From positions 82,179 to 146,178 of the forward strand of contig CASEOS010000004.1 of the NCBI GenBank assembly GCA_949289635.1: DNA of 64,000 bases, in the 5' to 3' direction. The DNA comes from an uncultured Eubacteriales bacterium. GTDB lineage: Bacteria; Bacillota; Clostridia; TANB77; CAG-508. The notes under the pieces were generated by a model. It saw nothing but the letters and a program-made list of their open reading frames with translations. It ran no database searches and was not told where the DNA came from. Below, in pieces: positions 26,801 to 36,607 of the stretch. How positions within the stretch are numbered: the first letter of the stretch is position 1; each line of letters begins with the position of its first letter. The translations under genes were made by a program, and so were the position numbers.

Positions 26801-29800
26801 TATGTCTTGGAAATCGGAAGAAAAACATGGCAATTCTTTAAACAATATATCACTAAGGAAAACAATTATCTAATGCCAGATAATTATCAAGAAGATAGAA
26901 AACAAAAAGTTGTTGCAAGAACATCTTCTACCAATATAGGTTTATCCATATTGGCAATCATTTCAAGTTATGATTTACAATATGAAACTTTACCAGATAT
27001 GATTCATTTATTGTACAAAGTTCTAACTTCAGTCGATAGTCTACAAAAATGGAATGGACATTTATACAATTGGTATGATATCAAAACAAAAGAACCATTA
27101 AAACCAAGATATATTTCAACAGTGGATAGTGGAAATTTCGTAGGATATTTGTATGTAACAAAAGCCTTTTTGAATGAAATAATAGAAACAAAAAGGAAAA
27201 TAGATATCACAAATGAAGAAAAAAATATAAAAATACGAAATCAAATACAAGAAATGCTAGAAATCATTGAAAGAATGATTAAAAAGACAGACTTTACCTA
27301 TTTATATAGTCAAGAACATCAAATTTTTTCAATCGGATATAATATTGAAGAAAATAAACTAACAGACTCATATTATGATTTACTTGCATCAGAAGCAAGA
27401 CAAGCAAGTTTAGTGGCTATTGCCAAAAAAGATATTTCATTAAAACACTGGAATCATTTAAGTAGAACCTTGACTATTTTGGGGAAATATAAAGGACTAA
27501 TCTCTTGGTCAGGAACGGCATTTGAGTATTTAATGCCTAATATCAATATTCCCAAATATAAAGGTAGTTTATTAGATGAATCTTGCAAATTTATGATAAT
27601 GAGTCAAATGAAATATGCAAAAGAAATGGATTTACCATTTGGAGTATCAGAATCTGCATTTAATTTAAAAGATTTGCAATCTAATTATCAATATAAGGCA
27701 TTTGGAATTCCATGGTTAGGACTAAAAAGAGGGTTAGCCGATGAAATAGTAGTATCTGCTTATGCTAGTATATTGGCCATTACAGATATTCCAAAAGAAG
27801 TCATTAAAAATTTAAAGATATTAGAGCAATATGGTATGTATAACCAATATGGATTTTATGAGTCAATAGATTTTACTCCAGAAAGAGTCAGAAAAGGAAA
27901 ACAAGCAGAAGTTGTCAAAACATATATGGCACATCATCAAGGATTAATTTTATTATCAATTAATAACTTAATCAATCAATTGATTTTGCAAAAACGATTT
28001 ACGGAAAACCCTGAAATACAGGCAGTTACTATCTTGCTTCAAGAAACCATGCCAGAAAAAGCAATTATTACAAAAGAAGATAAAGAAAAGGTAGAAAAAT
28101 TAAAATATAAAGATTATGAAGATTATATTGTACAAACATATACCAAAATAGATGGAAGATTAATCTCAGGGAATGTAATTTCTAATGAAAATTATATGGT
28201 AGCAATGAACCAAAAAGGGGAAGGGATAAGTAAATACAAAAATATATATGTTAATTATTTTAAACGTACAGATGATAATACACAAGGAATCCTATTTTAT
28301 ATAAAAAGTATAAAGAATAAACAAATAATTAGTTCGAGTTATTCACAAAATATAAAAAAAGAAAATCAATATCAAATTCGATTTATGCCAGATAAAAATG
28401 AACAAGAGATAATCAGTGGAAATATAAAAGCAACAATCAAAACAACCATTACCTCAAACGAACCAGTAGAATTAAGAAGAGTAGTATTAGAGAATTCTGG
28501 AAATGAAGAAGAAATTATAGAATTAACAGGATATTTTGAACCAATTTTAGGACCAAAGGAACAATATTATGCTCATCCTGCATTTAATAATCTATTTTTA
28601 GTATATGAGTATAATGAAAAAAATGAAGCCATCATTGTTAAAAGAAAAAAAAGAGAATTAGCTGAAAAAGAAGTTTATTTAGCAACAACATTACATGCCA
28701 GTTATGAAAATAAAATTGGTGATTTAGAATATGAAATAGAAGAAGAAAAATTTATAGGAAGAGGAAACTTGGGAATACCTCAAATGGTCAAAGATTCTTT
28801 GCCATTTTCTAAAAAAGTGGGTCTTATAACAGAGCCAGTTGTAGCTATGAAAAGAACAATTAAAATAAAGAGCCAGGAAAAAGTTGTGGTTGATTTTATA
28901 TTATCTGTAGGAGAGGAAAAAGAACAAGTTATACAAAATTTAGAAAAATATATATCTTTTGAAAACGTAAAAAATGAATTTGCATTGTCAAAAGCAAGAG
29001 TAGAAGCAGAAACCAGATATTTAAATATAAAAGGAAAAGATATTAAAATGTATCAAAAACTGTTATCTTATATTATTTTTGATAATTCCGTGAAAAGTGT
29101 AGAAAAAGAAAAAATTAATCATATACAAACTTATAAACAAAGTGATTTATGGAAATATGGAATATCAGGAGATTTACCAATTATATTGGTAAAAATGAAA
29201 AATGCAAATGATGTACAAGGGCTAAAAGAAGTATTAAAAGCGTATGAGTATTTTAGAACCAAAAATGTAGAAACAGAAATTGTTATTATGGATGAAGAAA
29301 AATATAGTTATGAAAATTATCTAAGAGAAGAAATAGATTCTACGATATTAAACCAACATATGGGATATTTAAAAAATATAAAGGCAGGTATTTTTATATT
29401 AAATGAAGAGGAAATGGATAAACAAGATATCACATTTTTAGAATTTATATCAGTTATTACAATTGATTGTGCAAAAGGAAATCTAGAAAATAATCTAAAA
29501 GAAATAGAAGAAAATTATTTAGAAAATTATAAAGAAATTAGTGAAGAAGAAAATATCGATCAATTTGTTGAAGAAAATACAGAAGATATCAATATTTTGA
29601 AAGATACAGAAAAATTAAAATATTATAATGAATATGGAGCTTTTTCAGAAGATGGAAAAGAATATTGGATATGTGTCGATAAAGAAAAACGCTTACCAAG
29701 TGTGTGGTCACATATTATGGCAAATGAAAAATTTGGTACGATTGTTACAGAAAATATGGGAGGATATAGTTGGTATAAAAATAGTCGATTAAATCGATTG

Positions 29801-32029
29801 ACTAGTTGGAATAATCATCCAAGTTTCGATATTCCATCAGAGGTTATCTATATAAAAGACATGGATACAAGGAAAAGTTGGTCTTTAGGATTAAATCCAA
29901 TGCCAGATAATCGAAACTATAATGTTATTTATGGTTTTGGTTATTGCAAATATATCCACAGCAATTTAGGAATTGAGCAAGAATTAGAAATGTTTGTTCC
30001 AAGAGAAGATAGTTGTAAAATTGGTATCTTACATTTAAGTAATAAAACACCAAATCGAAAGCATTTAAAGTTATATTATTATATCAAACCAGTTATTGGA
30101 GAAGATGAAATTAAAACATCTGGAAATATAAATATTCGATTTGATAGAAATAGTAATACTGTACTAGCATATAATTTATATGCTAGTGAAATAGATAAAA
30201 CCAAACTATATATATCATCTAGTGAAAAAATAAAAAGCTATACAGGAGATAAAAAATTTTTCTTAGGAAAAAATGGATTATCCAACCCAGATGGTATCAA
30301 AAAACTCAAGTTGAATAATAGTAATGCACTAGGACGTGATACTTGCATGGTATTAGAAATTGAAGTAGAAATCGAAAGCTTTTCAAACAAAGAAATTTCT
30401 TTTGTTTTAGGAGCAGAAGAAACCATGATTGATTGTAAAAATATAGCATATAAATATAGTAAATTACAGAATTGTAGGCAAGAATTAGAACGTGTAAAAA
30501 ATGATTGGAGAGATTTATTAGGAAAACTTCAAATATATACCCCATTAGAATCAACGAATATTTTATTAAATGGTTGGTGTATTTATCAGACATTAGAAAG
30601 CAGGCTTTTAGGAAGAAGTGGCTATTATCAATCAGGAGGTGCTTTTGGATTTAGAGATCAATTGCAAGATACGATTGCTTTAAAATATATTTCACCAGAA
30701 ATTTTAAAACAGCAAATTATCAAGCATAGTAAACATCAATTTGAGGAAGGAGATGTAGAACATTGGTGGCATGAAGAAACGGGGAGAGGAATTCGTACAA
30801 GATTTTCAGATGATTTGCTATGGTTACCATATCTGGTATTACAATATATTCACTTTACAGGAAATACTAGCATTTTAGATATAGAAACACCATACTTAAA
30901 AGGAGCAATCTTAGAAGAAGGTGTGGATGAAAGATATGACCAATATCCACAAAGTGAAAAACAAGAAAGTATTTACTGGCATTGTATTAGAGCAATTGAA
31001 AAAAGTTTTAACTTTGGAGAAAATGGATTGCCGAAAATTGGTAGTGGTGATTGGAATGATGGATTTAGTACAGTAGGAAATAAAGGTAGAGGAGAAAGTG
31101 TTTGGTTAGGATTTTTCTTGTACAACATTTTAGATGAATTTATTCCCATATGTGAAATGAAGGAATCAAAAGAAGAAAGCAATAAGCAAAAAGAAAGTAG
31201 AATTGAAAAATATAAAGAGATAAAGATACAGCTGAAAAAAGCATTAAATACAAATGGTTGGGATGGTAGATGGTATAAAAGAGCATTTATGGATGATGGA
31301 AATGTATTAGGAAGTATGGAAAATGATGAATGTAGAATTGATAGTATTGCACAAAGTTGGAGTGTAATATCAAATGCAGGAGATAATGATAAAAAATATA
31401 TTTCAATGGAAAGCTTAGAAAATCATCTAGTAGATAAGGAAAATGGCATTATCAAATTATTAGATCCACCATTTGAAAAAGGACATTTAGAACCAGGATA
31501 TATTAAAGCATATTTGCCAGGGGTGAGAGAAAATGGAGGACAGTATACACATGCCAGTTGTTGGGCAATTATTGCAGAAGCATTATTAGGATTTGGTGAT
31601 AAAGCCTTAGAATTTTATCGAATGATTAATCCAATCGAACATGCAAGAACGAAAGATGCTAGTAGTAAATATAAAGTAGAACCATATGCCATTGCAGCAG
31701 ATATTTATGGGGCTGGTAATTTAGCTGGAAGAGGAGGTTGGACTTGGTATACTGGTTCAAGTAGTTGGTATTATATTGCGGGAATCGAATATATATTAGG
31801 TTTAAAAATAGAAAAAGGATATTTAACAATAGAACCATGCATTCCAAAAGATTGGAAAGAATATTTCATGAGATATAAATGGAAAGATAGTATTTATAAT
31901 ATCAAAGTGATCAATCAAAATCAAAAAAATACAGGAGTGGAAAAAGTATTATTAAATGGGGAAGAGGTTGAGAATAAGATTAAATTAGAGGGAAATAATA
32001 GAGTGTATCATATTGAAGTTTATATGTAA
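23819..32029 (+). CDS. Cyclic beta-1,2-glucan synthase-like protein (NdvB/Cgs type)
   Basis: At 2736 residues this is by far the largest product here. The order fits NdvB: N-terminal region (1-390); membrane helices (about 395-450); GT84 transferase (about 455-800) with the acidic VITLDADTDL (about 607) and RLSRWIRGDWQ; more membrane helices (about 805-980); a glycoamylase-like domain (about 1040-1420) with VDSGNFVGYLYV and SWSGTAFEYLMPN; and a C-terminal GH94 phosphorylase-like region with GFRDQLQD, HWWHEETGRG and SGDWNDG (D2411-D2414). Such enzymes make, trim and cyclise beta-1,2-glucan using UDP-glucose. The start is TTG with the SD inside a terminator-like hairpin. Confidence 0.88.
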   Translation: MKTNKILKIDGTILDKEQLEKHLQKNASNHNLRNKPSKETYPIPQLVENYETIKIVYQLLNEHVKLGITTHPAGEWLLDNFYIIEETVQQIQKELTLKKYMNFLGIANGKYKGFARIYVLAAEIVAYTDNKIQKEDLEDYLLSYQEKKTLSMEEIWNIGLFLQIAIIENITEICEKIYSSQIQKMKAENIVRRLIETTQGNKKNHIYHVKNIKKDMLQDVKYPFIEHMSYILKQYGKRGYRYLKVLDEIIEMTGTTVQEVIKKEHFDIAVKKVSIGNSITSIKTIQRINFLEIFEKINGVEEILKQDPADVYSKMDNMTKESYRNIIKEISRKTKISEMYIAKKILQLAKENKNKGKKSHIGYYILDKGMEKVYQELQCKVPRQMTEKNKQKLYIATNIVLSIVLSLVFSSILNLYIKNTEIYIFSFLILLIPSSEMVTQIIQYILSKIVKPKPIPKIDFSKGIDKENACMVVIPTILKNKEKVKELLRKLEVYYIANQSKNLYFTLLGDCSESSTKEEQFDNEVMETGIQLVEKLNKKYVTENEFPIFHFIYRKREWNEKENCYLGWERKRGMLTQFNEYLLGNEENPFRTTTIEEYKDCIPKIQYVITLDADTDLILNSASELVGAMAHILNKPVIDEEKNIVIEGYGIIQPRIGINLDISYKTIFTQIFAGTGGIDSYTNAISDLYQDNFGEGIFTGKGIYDVKVFSKVLKNAIPENTVLSHDLLEGCYLRCGLATDIMLMDGYPCKYNSFMNRLSRWIRGDWQIISWLKRKVNSKIGERQNPLNCLSKYKILDNLRRSLIEFMVIISFLLFVVLGKVYHFETYPFIVISLIAIVMPYILELFNTMLVKKEGEHKQKKFSPRISGYKGIGLRILITIGVLPYKAYISFIAIVKTLYRKWISHKKLLEWMTSEEAEKQAKNNVISYIRQMWFNIALGILSLGLAITNKNSGNFIIQTILGTLWIFAPFVMWYISKDKKEVKAIEKLNKTEIKYVLEIGRKTWQFFKQYITKENNYLMPDNYQEDRKQKVVARTSSTNIGLSILAIISSYDLQYETLPDMIHLLYKVLTSVDSLQKWNGHLYNWYDIKTKEPLKPRYISTVDSGNFVGYLYVTKAFLNEIIETKRKIDITNEEKNIKIRNQIQEMLEIIERMIKKTDFTYLYSQEHQIFSIGYNIEENKLTDSYYDLLASEARQASLVAIAKKDISLKHWNHLSRTLTILGKYKGLISWSGTAFEYLMPNINIPKYKGSLLDESCKFMIMSQMKYAKEMDLPFGVSESAFNLKDLQSNYQYKAFGIPWLGLKRGLADEIVVSAYASILAITDIPKEVIKNLKILEQYGMYNQYGFYESIDFTPERVRKGKQAEVVKTYMAHHQGLILLSINNLINQLILQKRFTENPEIQAVTILLQETMPEKAIITKEDKEKVEKLKYKDYEDYIVQTYTKIDGRLISGNVISNENYMVAMNQKGEGISKYKNIYVNYFKRTDDNTQGILFYIKSIKNKQIISSSYSQNIKKENQYQIRFMPDKNEQEIISGNIKATIKTTITSNEPVELRRVVLENSGNEEEIIELTGYFEPILGPKEQYYAHPAFNNLFLVYEYNEKNEAIIVKRKKRELAEKEVYLATTLHASYENKIGDLEYEIEEEKFIGRGNLGIPQMVKDSLPFSKKVGLITEPVVAMKRTIKIKSQEKVVVDFILSVGEEKEQVIQNLEKYISFENVKNEFALSKARVEAETRYLNIKGKDIKMYQKLLSYIIFDNSVKSVEKEKINHIQTYKQSDLWKYGISGDLPIILVKMKNANDVQGLKEVLKAYEYFRTKNVETEIVIMDEEKYSYENYLREEIDSTILNQHMGYLKNIKAGIFILNEEEMDKQDITFLEFISVITIDCAKGNLENNLKEIEENYLENYKEISEEENIDQFVEENTEDINILKDTEKLKYYNEYGAFSEDGKEYWICVDKEKRLPSVWSHIMANEKFGTIVTENMGGYSWYKNSRLNRLTSWNNHPSFDIPSEVIYIKDMDTRKSWSLGLNPMPDNRNYNVIYGFGYCKYIHSNLGIEQELEMFVPREDSCKIGILHLSNKTPNRKHLKLYYYIKPVIGEDEIKTSGNINIRFDRNSNTVLAYNLYASEIDKTKLYISSSEKIKSYTGDKKFFLGKNGLSNPDGIKKLKLNNSNALGRDTCMVLEIEVEIESFSNKEISFVLGAEETMIDCKNIAYKYSKLQNCRQELERVKNDWRDLLGKLQIYTPLESTNILLNGWCIYQTLESRLLGRSGYYQSGGAFGFRDQLQDTIALKYISPEILKQQIIKHSKHQFEEGDVEHWWHEETGRGIRTRFSDDLLWLPYLVLQYIHFTGNTSILDIETPYLKGAILEEGVDERYDQYPQSEKQESIYWHCIRAIEKSFNFGENGLPKIGSGDWNDGFSTVGNKGRGESVWLGFFLYNILDEFIPICEMKESKEESNKQKESRIEKYKEIKIQLKKALNTNGWDGRWYKRAFMDDGNVLGSMENDECRIDSIAQSWSVISNAGDNDKKYISMESLENHLVDKENGIIKLLDPPFEKGHLEPGYIKAYLPGVRENGGQYTHASCWAIIAEALLGFGDKALEFYRMINPIEHARTKDASSKYKVEPYAIAADIYGAGNLAGRGGWTWYTGSSSWYYIAGIEYILGLKIEKGYLTIEPCIPKDWKEYFMRYKWKDSIYNIKVINQNQKNTGVEKVLLNGEEVENKIKLEGNNRVYHIEVYM

Positions 32030-32054
32030 AAATAATCCAATAAACAAAATCATA

Positions 32055-32096
32055 AAAAGACATAGAATTCTTTTTCAAGAGTTCTGTGTCTTTTAA
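32055..32096 (+). terminator. Terminator after the glucan synthase gene
   Basis: AAAAGACATAGAATTC (32055-32070) pairs, with G-U pairs, with GAGTTCTGTGTCTTTT (32079-32094). Confidence 0.8.
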
Positions 32097-32197
32097 AGTG
32101 ATGTAAATAGATAAGTATTGGTAATTTACTAATGCTTTTGGATGATAAAGAAATGTACGCAAATATAAAAACAAAAGAAATAAATCTGTTTAAATAA

Positions 32198-32226
32198 TTG
32201 AAATATATGTAAAATAGTGGTAAAAT
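32198..32226 (+). promoter_or_regulatory. Sigma-A promoter of the two-gene cassette
   Basis: TTGAAA (32198-32203), 17-bp spacer, TAAAAT (32221-32226), 33 bp before the ATG at 32259. Confidence 0.7.
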
Positions 32227-32258
32227 ATTTATGTAAATTAAACAAAGGGGAATTTATA

Positions 32259-35201
32259 ATGAGTTTTGAAATAAATATATTTATCAATAAAATACAAAGA
32301 ATACCAATTACAGAAGTTCAAGAAATGTTAAAAAAATATGAGAAAGAAATACAGGCTTTACCTTATGTGGATGGTAATGCAATTCTTAGTTTTATAGAAA
32401 AAAGATTTAATATTCTACAGCAAATTCCAAGGCAAGAAATCATGCTTCAAATGTTTTTATTTACAGATTTAAGTAGAAGAAGTAGAGAAGAAGTAAATAG
32501 AAGTCCAACACTAAAAGCAAATAGTGAAAAAGAGCTAAAATCCTTAGACTTGATTACATTAATTGAATCATTACAATATATAGAAAGTGATAAAGTAAAA
32601 TCCGTATTAAGAAAATATCATGATATTTTACAACCAAGAATTATAGAAACATTAATTATTAATTTACCAGAAAATGAGCAGATTGAATTTATTAAAATAT
32701 GTAAAAAAGAATTAATGGAAAGCCAGGCCAATACATTTCATAATTTTATGGCTTCTATTAGTCCAGAAGCTCAAAAATATGTATTGGAGAACTTTGAAGA
32801 AAAATTTGAAAGATATTCTCAAAATGATATGTCTGATGTGCCAACATCTTTATATCAAGAAAATATACCAATATTTACTAGTAGATATCAAAATTCAAAG
32901 AATTTAACAGAGATATTAATGGTTTGTGATGAAGAAAATTTAGAAAGTACATTACATAAATATAAAGAACAGCTTCACGAATTAAATGCAAATACTTTGA
33001 TGCAAATACTTTGTTTAAAAACAACGAATTCAGAAATGCTTTTTAGTATATGGGCAGATATGCAGGATAAATTAAGCGAAGTATCAATACCATTTTTTAA
33101 AACATTTATAAGAAGATTAGAAGATAAAGAAAGATTTGAAGCTATTTATCAATTAAAAGATAAATTTGCAGAAATGGATCTTAATGAAATTGTAGAATTA
33201 TTTGAACATGATACAGATGAAATTAAGGCAGATGTATTAATTGAATATCGTGATAGATTTACTGGTGAAAAATCTGAAACTTTAAAAAAATTTATGACAG
33301 AATCAGTAAAGAAAAAAATGATAGATATATATGCCCAAAAACAATTGAAGGAATTTCAAGAAAAGAAAAATCAAGGTGTAGATTTATTAAAAGAATTTAG
33401 GATAATTGTTACAGAATTAAAAGATGATAAAAGACATAAATTATTTGATGATGATTATATAAAAGCAATTCTCTTAGGAAGAGTTTTATTAGAAGATTAT
33501 ACAATTGATGATAGAGATAAAAGTTATGTTGATTTAAGACAAAAATATATGAATCATTTATTTAAAAGTTTACGTAGAGATAATACTGTGGGAAATTGTG
33601 TAAATAATGGGCTTTTCTATAGAATTGTAAAAGGAAATGTAGAATTCAGTCAGATAGAAAATTTAGAAACTGTAAAGGCACTTATCTATTTAACTAGAAA
33701 TCCAAAGATGAAAGATGTAAAAAAGATAGAAAACATTATTAGAGGTTTAACAGAAAAACAAGTGCAAACATATAATTTAAAATTATATAAAAGTTTATGT
33801 GAGAAAATAAGAGAAACATATAAAGAATCATCTCCATTAGAAGAAAATATACAAAAACTAGGATATAAACTGTTTTTGGCTTTTGGATATCATAAAGCCT
33901 TAAAAATAGTAGAGCATAAAATAGATTTTACAACATTAGAATATTTATTCAATGGATTAAGTTTAAGGCATATTGAATTACAGGAAGATGGTATACCAAA
34001 AATAAACAAAAAGATACAAAATTTTTTATTTGGAAGTAATCAAAATGATCCAAATTGTAATATAAATAGATTATTACATGAAACAGATTCAGAGTTTGGC
34101 AAGTATTTTTCTTCCATTTATAATGATTGGGAAGAAATTTATAAAAAATTAAATGGTAATGTAAAGGTAAATAGAATTTTAAATTTATATAAAAAGGCAA
34201 ATACTTTTTTAAAACCAGATGAATATAAATTAGAAGGACCAATACACGAAATAGGACTAGGAAAACCACAAATTGTACAAAAAGCAAGAGAGTGGTATCA
34301 GATAATGAGAGAAAGACAATATTCAAGTATACCAAAAGTTCAAGGAAATTTGGATGATGAATATACATATGAAATGTTAGATTTAGACGATCCTCTTGCT
34401 CTAGCAGTAGGATATATCACAAAATGCTGTTTCTTAATAGATGGATTATCAAAAGAGTCATTATATCACTCTATTAGTAATAAAAATGGTAGAACATTTA
34501 TTGTCAGAAAAAATGGAGAACTCATTGCGCAAAGTTGGGTATGGAGAAATGGAAATGTTTTATGTTTTGATAATGTTGAAGCTAGAGGAAATTATAGTTA
34601 TGATAAATTATTGGAAACTTATCAAAAAGCAAGTCAGGAATTGTTAGAAATTTCTGATCAAACAGAAAATGAGACGGAAAGTCTAAAAGTGATTACCTAT
34701 GGAACGTCTGAATCAAGAATGGCAAAACCATCTAAAAGATTTACAGAAAAAACATTACCAAAAGTTTTAGAGCCAGTAGGATATTCTGATGCAAAATATG
34801 AACAATATATTCTTGCTGAAAGAGAACAGGAAGAATTATATTATGGAGAAGTTACTGCAAGATACCAAGATCCAAGACCAGAAATAGCAGAATATAGAGA
34901 CATAAAATCATTAACAGATAAAAAAATTAGAAAAATAAATCAAGAATTAGATGGGATAGAATATACAGCAACAGGAAAAACACGAAAAAACAATATAAGA
35001 AAATGTACATATGTTGCCTATAATAAGGATTGGTATATAGCAATAACAAATGGTGGAAAAGTAGAAATACAGATATTAAAAAAAGATCCTAGAGCCATAG
35101 AGGAATGTAAAAATAAAGCAAAAATAATCCTAAAAGAAATAAGAAAAGATAAGATAGTAGTACCAACAGATATTGAAGGAGTTGGAGGTGATGATAGATA
35201 A
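32259..35201 (+). CDS. Large helical protein of unknown function, cassette gene A
   Basis: This 980-residue protein is not recognised. The start is ATG 32259 after AAGGGGA. Residues 1 to about 650 are amphipathic helices with solenoid-like spacing and no signal or membrane segment. Around 717-800 lies a compact domain: YITKCCFLIDGLSKESL, then NGRTFIVRKNGELIAQSWVW and RNGNVLCFDNVE. Its Cys-Cys entry, followed by strands about self-versus-environment display, loosely resembles PcfJ-like or GNAT-type folds; that is speculative. Near the C-terminus (N922-I927) is NKDWYI, shared with the next gene. Gene B starts at its last base (TAATG), so the two are translationally coupled. Confidence 0.6.
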   Translation: MSFEINIFINKIQRIPITEVQEMLKKYEKEIQALPYVDGNAILSFIEKRFNILQQIPRQEIMLQMFLFTDLSRRSREEVNRSPTLKANSEKELKSLDLITLIESLQYIESDKVKSVLRKYHDILQPRIIETLIINLPENEQIEFIKICKKELMESQANTFHNFMASISPEAQKYVLENFEEKFERYSQNDMSDVPTSLYQENIPIFTSRYQNSKNLTEILMVCDEENLESTLHKYKEQLHELNANTLMQILCLKTTNSEMLFSIWADMQDKLSEVSIPFFKTFIRRLEDKERFEAIYQLKDKFAEMDLNEIVELFEHDTDEIKADVLIEYRDRFTGEKSETLKKFMTESVKKKMIDIYAQKQLKEFQEKKNQGVDLLKEFRIIVTELKDDKRHKLFDDDYIKAILLGRVLLEDYTIDDRDKSYVDLRQKYMNHLFKSLRRDNTVGNCVNNGLFYRIVKGNVEFSQIENLETVKALIYLTRNPKMKDVKKIENIIRGLTEKQVQTYNLKLYKSLCEKIRETYKESSPLEENIQKLGYKLFLAFGYHKALKIVEHKIDFTTLEYLFNGLSLRHIELQEDGIPKINKKIQNFLFGSNQNDPNCNINRLLHETDSEFGKYFSSIYNDWEEIYKKLNGNVKVNRILNLYKKANTFLKPDEYKLEGPIHEIGLGKPQIVQKAREWYQIMRERQYSSIPKVQGNLDDEYTYEMLDLDDPLALAVGYITKCCFLIDGLSKESLYHSISNKNGRTFIVRKNGELIAQSWVWRNGNVLCFDNVEARGNYSYDKLLETYQKASQELLEISDQTENETESLKVITYGTSESRMAKPSKRFTEKTLPKVLEPVGYSDAKYEQYILAEREQEELYYGEVTARYQDPRPEIAEYRDIKSLTDKKIRKINQELDGIEYTATGKTRKNNIRKCTYVAYNKDWYIAITNGGKVEIQILKKDPRAIEECKNKAKIILKEIRKDKIVVPTDIEGVGGDDR

Positions 35202-36607
35202 TGCAAGAACTAAAAATAAAAGATATAAAAAGACGATTTAAAAATTATGAAGGTAGAGTAGGGTATGAATATCCAAAAAATATGTTTTTATTTTTTGAAA
35301 TTTTATCTTCTACATTATCAGATACAGCAACTCTAAATGAATTAATATTTACGATACAATTACTAGTAAATGATTTAGAAAATAGAAAATGTGGTTTCCA
35401 TAATAGTAGTGTTACGAGGAAAAAATTTGAAGAACTAATTTCTAGATTAAAAGCTTTCAATGATTTACCAATGGTATTGTCATCTGTACCTAGATATATA
35501 GACGAAATTGCAGATGCGACTTTTTCACGAGAATTTTCAAAAATATATGGACGAGTCATATTAGAAAATTTAGGAGTAGAACCACAAAAAGAAGATTATG
35601 GATATATAGAAATCAAAAAAGATATCATAGATATTTCTAATAAAGATAAAGCAGAGGTTTTAGCAAAATTATATAATAATAGCCATCCAATGGGAATGGG
35701 AATGGCACAATACGATCCTACACCTATGACTGTAGAATTTGCAAGAAAATTGCTAGAAAAAGAAACGTATTTTAGTTATTTAAAAGGGAGACCATTATAT
35801 ATCGATTTAAAGGATAATATCATATATGTAAGTTCTTATAATAGAGATAATGGACCCCAATTAGCTCAACAAGTTATATCTGGCTGTAAAAATATGAATG
35901 ATATGGGAAAAGAAAACTTGAAAAAGTTTGAAACGCAAATTGAAGAAGAAATTCAAAGACAAATAGAACAAGAAATAGCGAAAAAACATAAAGAAAAATT
36001 ACAGGCGAAGGTCCAACAAAAAAATATGGTATCTACTGCAAACACAAGAAATCATGGCTTAGATTATCTAAGAGTATCTCCATCAGAATTACAGCCAATG
36101 AGAAGACTAATAGAAGAATCTGGACAAGATATCAGTGAAGATACATTACAATTTATAAAAAGTGTTGAAAATGAAGCATATCCAGAAGAAATGAAAATAT
36201 TACAAGATATTGAAGATGTGTATGAATTAGAAGATGCTTATGAGTATGATTTATCTGAACTTACGATTGCCAGAAATAAAGATTGGTATATTATTTATGG
36301 AGAAGATGAGGACTCTATTGAAATAGTAGATATTGCATCACTTCCAACTAGAGCTAGAGAAGCAAGTCAAGAAATACATAATTATATAACTAAAGTAATC
36401 AATCAAAAAGCACATAGTGGTAATAAACCAGTGACACTTAATGCAAAAGAAGATACATCCTATCGAATGATTCAAAGAATGGTTAATAATGGGGAATATG
36501 AAATTGTAGAAGATACACCAAATACTTGGGAGGATGATGAAGAAATTAAGATGCATTATTTAGTATTGATGCCGATTATACAAAGGGACAGACATGAAAC
36601 AAAATAA
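35201..36607 (+). CDS. Protein of unknown function, cassette gene B
   Basis: This 468-residue soluble protein is not recognised. It overlaps gene A by one base (TAATG) with SD GGAGGTG in the end of gene A. An N-terminal alpha/beta region (about 1-235, with YFSYLKGRPLYIDLKDNIIYVSSYNRDNG) is followed by a charged coiled-coil-like linker (about 240-285, EEEIQRQIEQEIAKKHKEKLQ). Near the C-terminus ARNKDWYIIYGEDEDSIEIVDI (start N359) matches YNKDWYIAITNGGKVEIQIL of gene A. The shared domain suggests that both products bind a common partner or descend from a common module. Confidence 0.6.
   Translation: MQELKIKDIKRRFKNYEGRVGYEYPKNMFLFFEILSSTLSDTATLNELIFTIQLLVNDLENRKCGFHNSSVTRKKFEELISRLKAFNDLPMVLSSVPRYIDEIADATFSREFSKIYGRVILENLGVEPQKEDYGYIEIKKDIIDISNKDKAEVLAKLYNNSHPMGMGMAQYDPTPMTVEFARKLLEKETYFSYLKGRPLYIDLKDNIIYVSSYNRDNGPQLAQQVISGCKNMNDMGKENLKKFETQIEEEIQRQIEQEIAKKHKEKLQAKVQQKNMVSTANTRNHGLDYLRVSPSELQPMRRLIEESGQDISEDTLQFIKSVENEAYPEEMKILQDIEDVYELEDAYEYDLSELTIARNKDWYIIYGEDEDSIEIVDIASLPTRAREASQEIHNYITKVINQKAHSGNKPVTLNAKEDTSYRMIQRMVNNGEYEIVEDTPNTWEDDEEIKMHYLVLMPIIQRDRHETK

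Noticed and set aside
33949..34368. 139-codon reverse-strand frame inside cassette gene A
   Set aside because: Antisense shadow: it lies entirely within a well-supported 980-codon gene, is H/L/Y/F-rich and has no SD.
34405..36607. Reading the cassette as a toxin-antitoxin or restriction system
   Set aside because: No nuclease, methylase, helicase or ATPase motif is visible in either protein, and the sizes (980 and 468 residues) do not suit a toxin-antitoxin pair.
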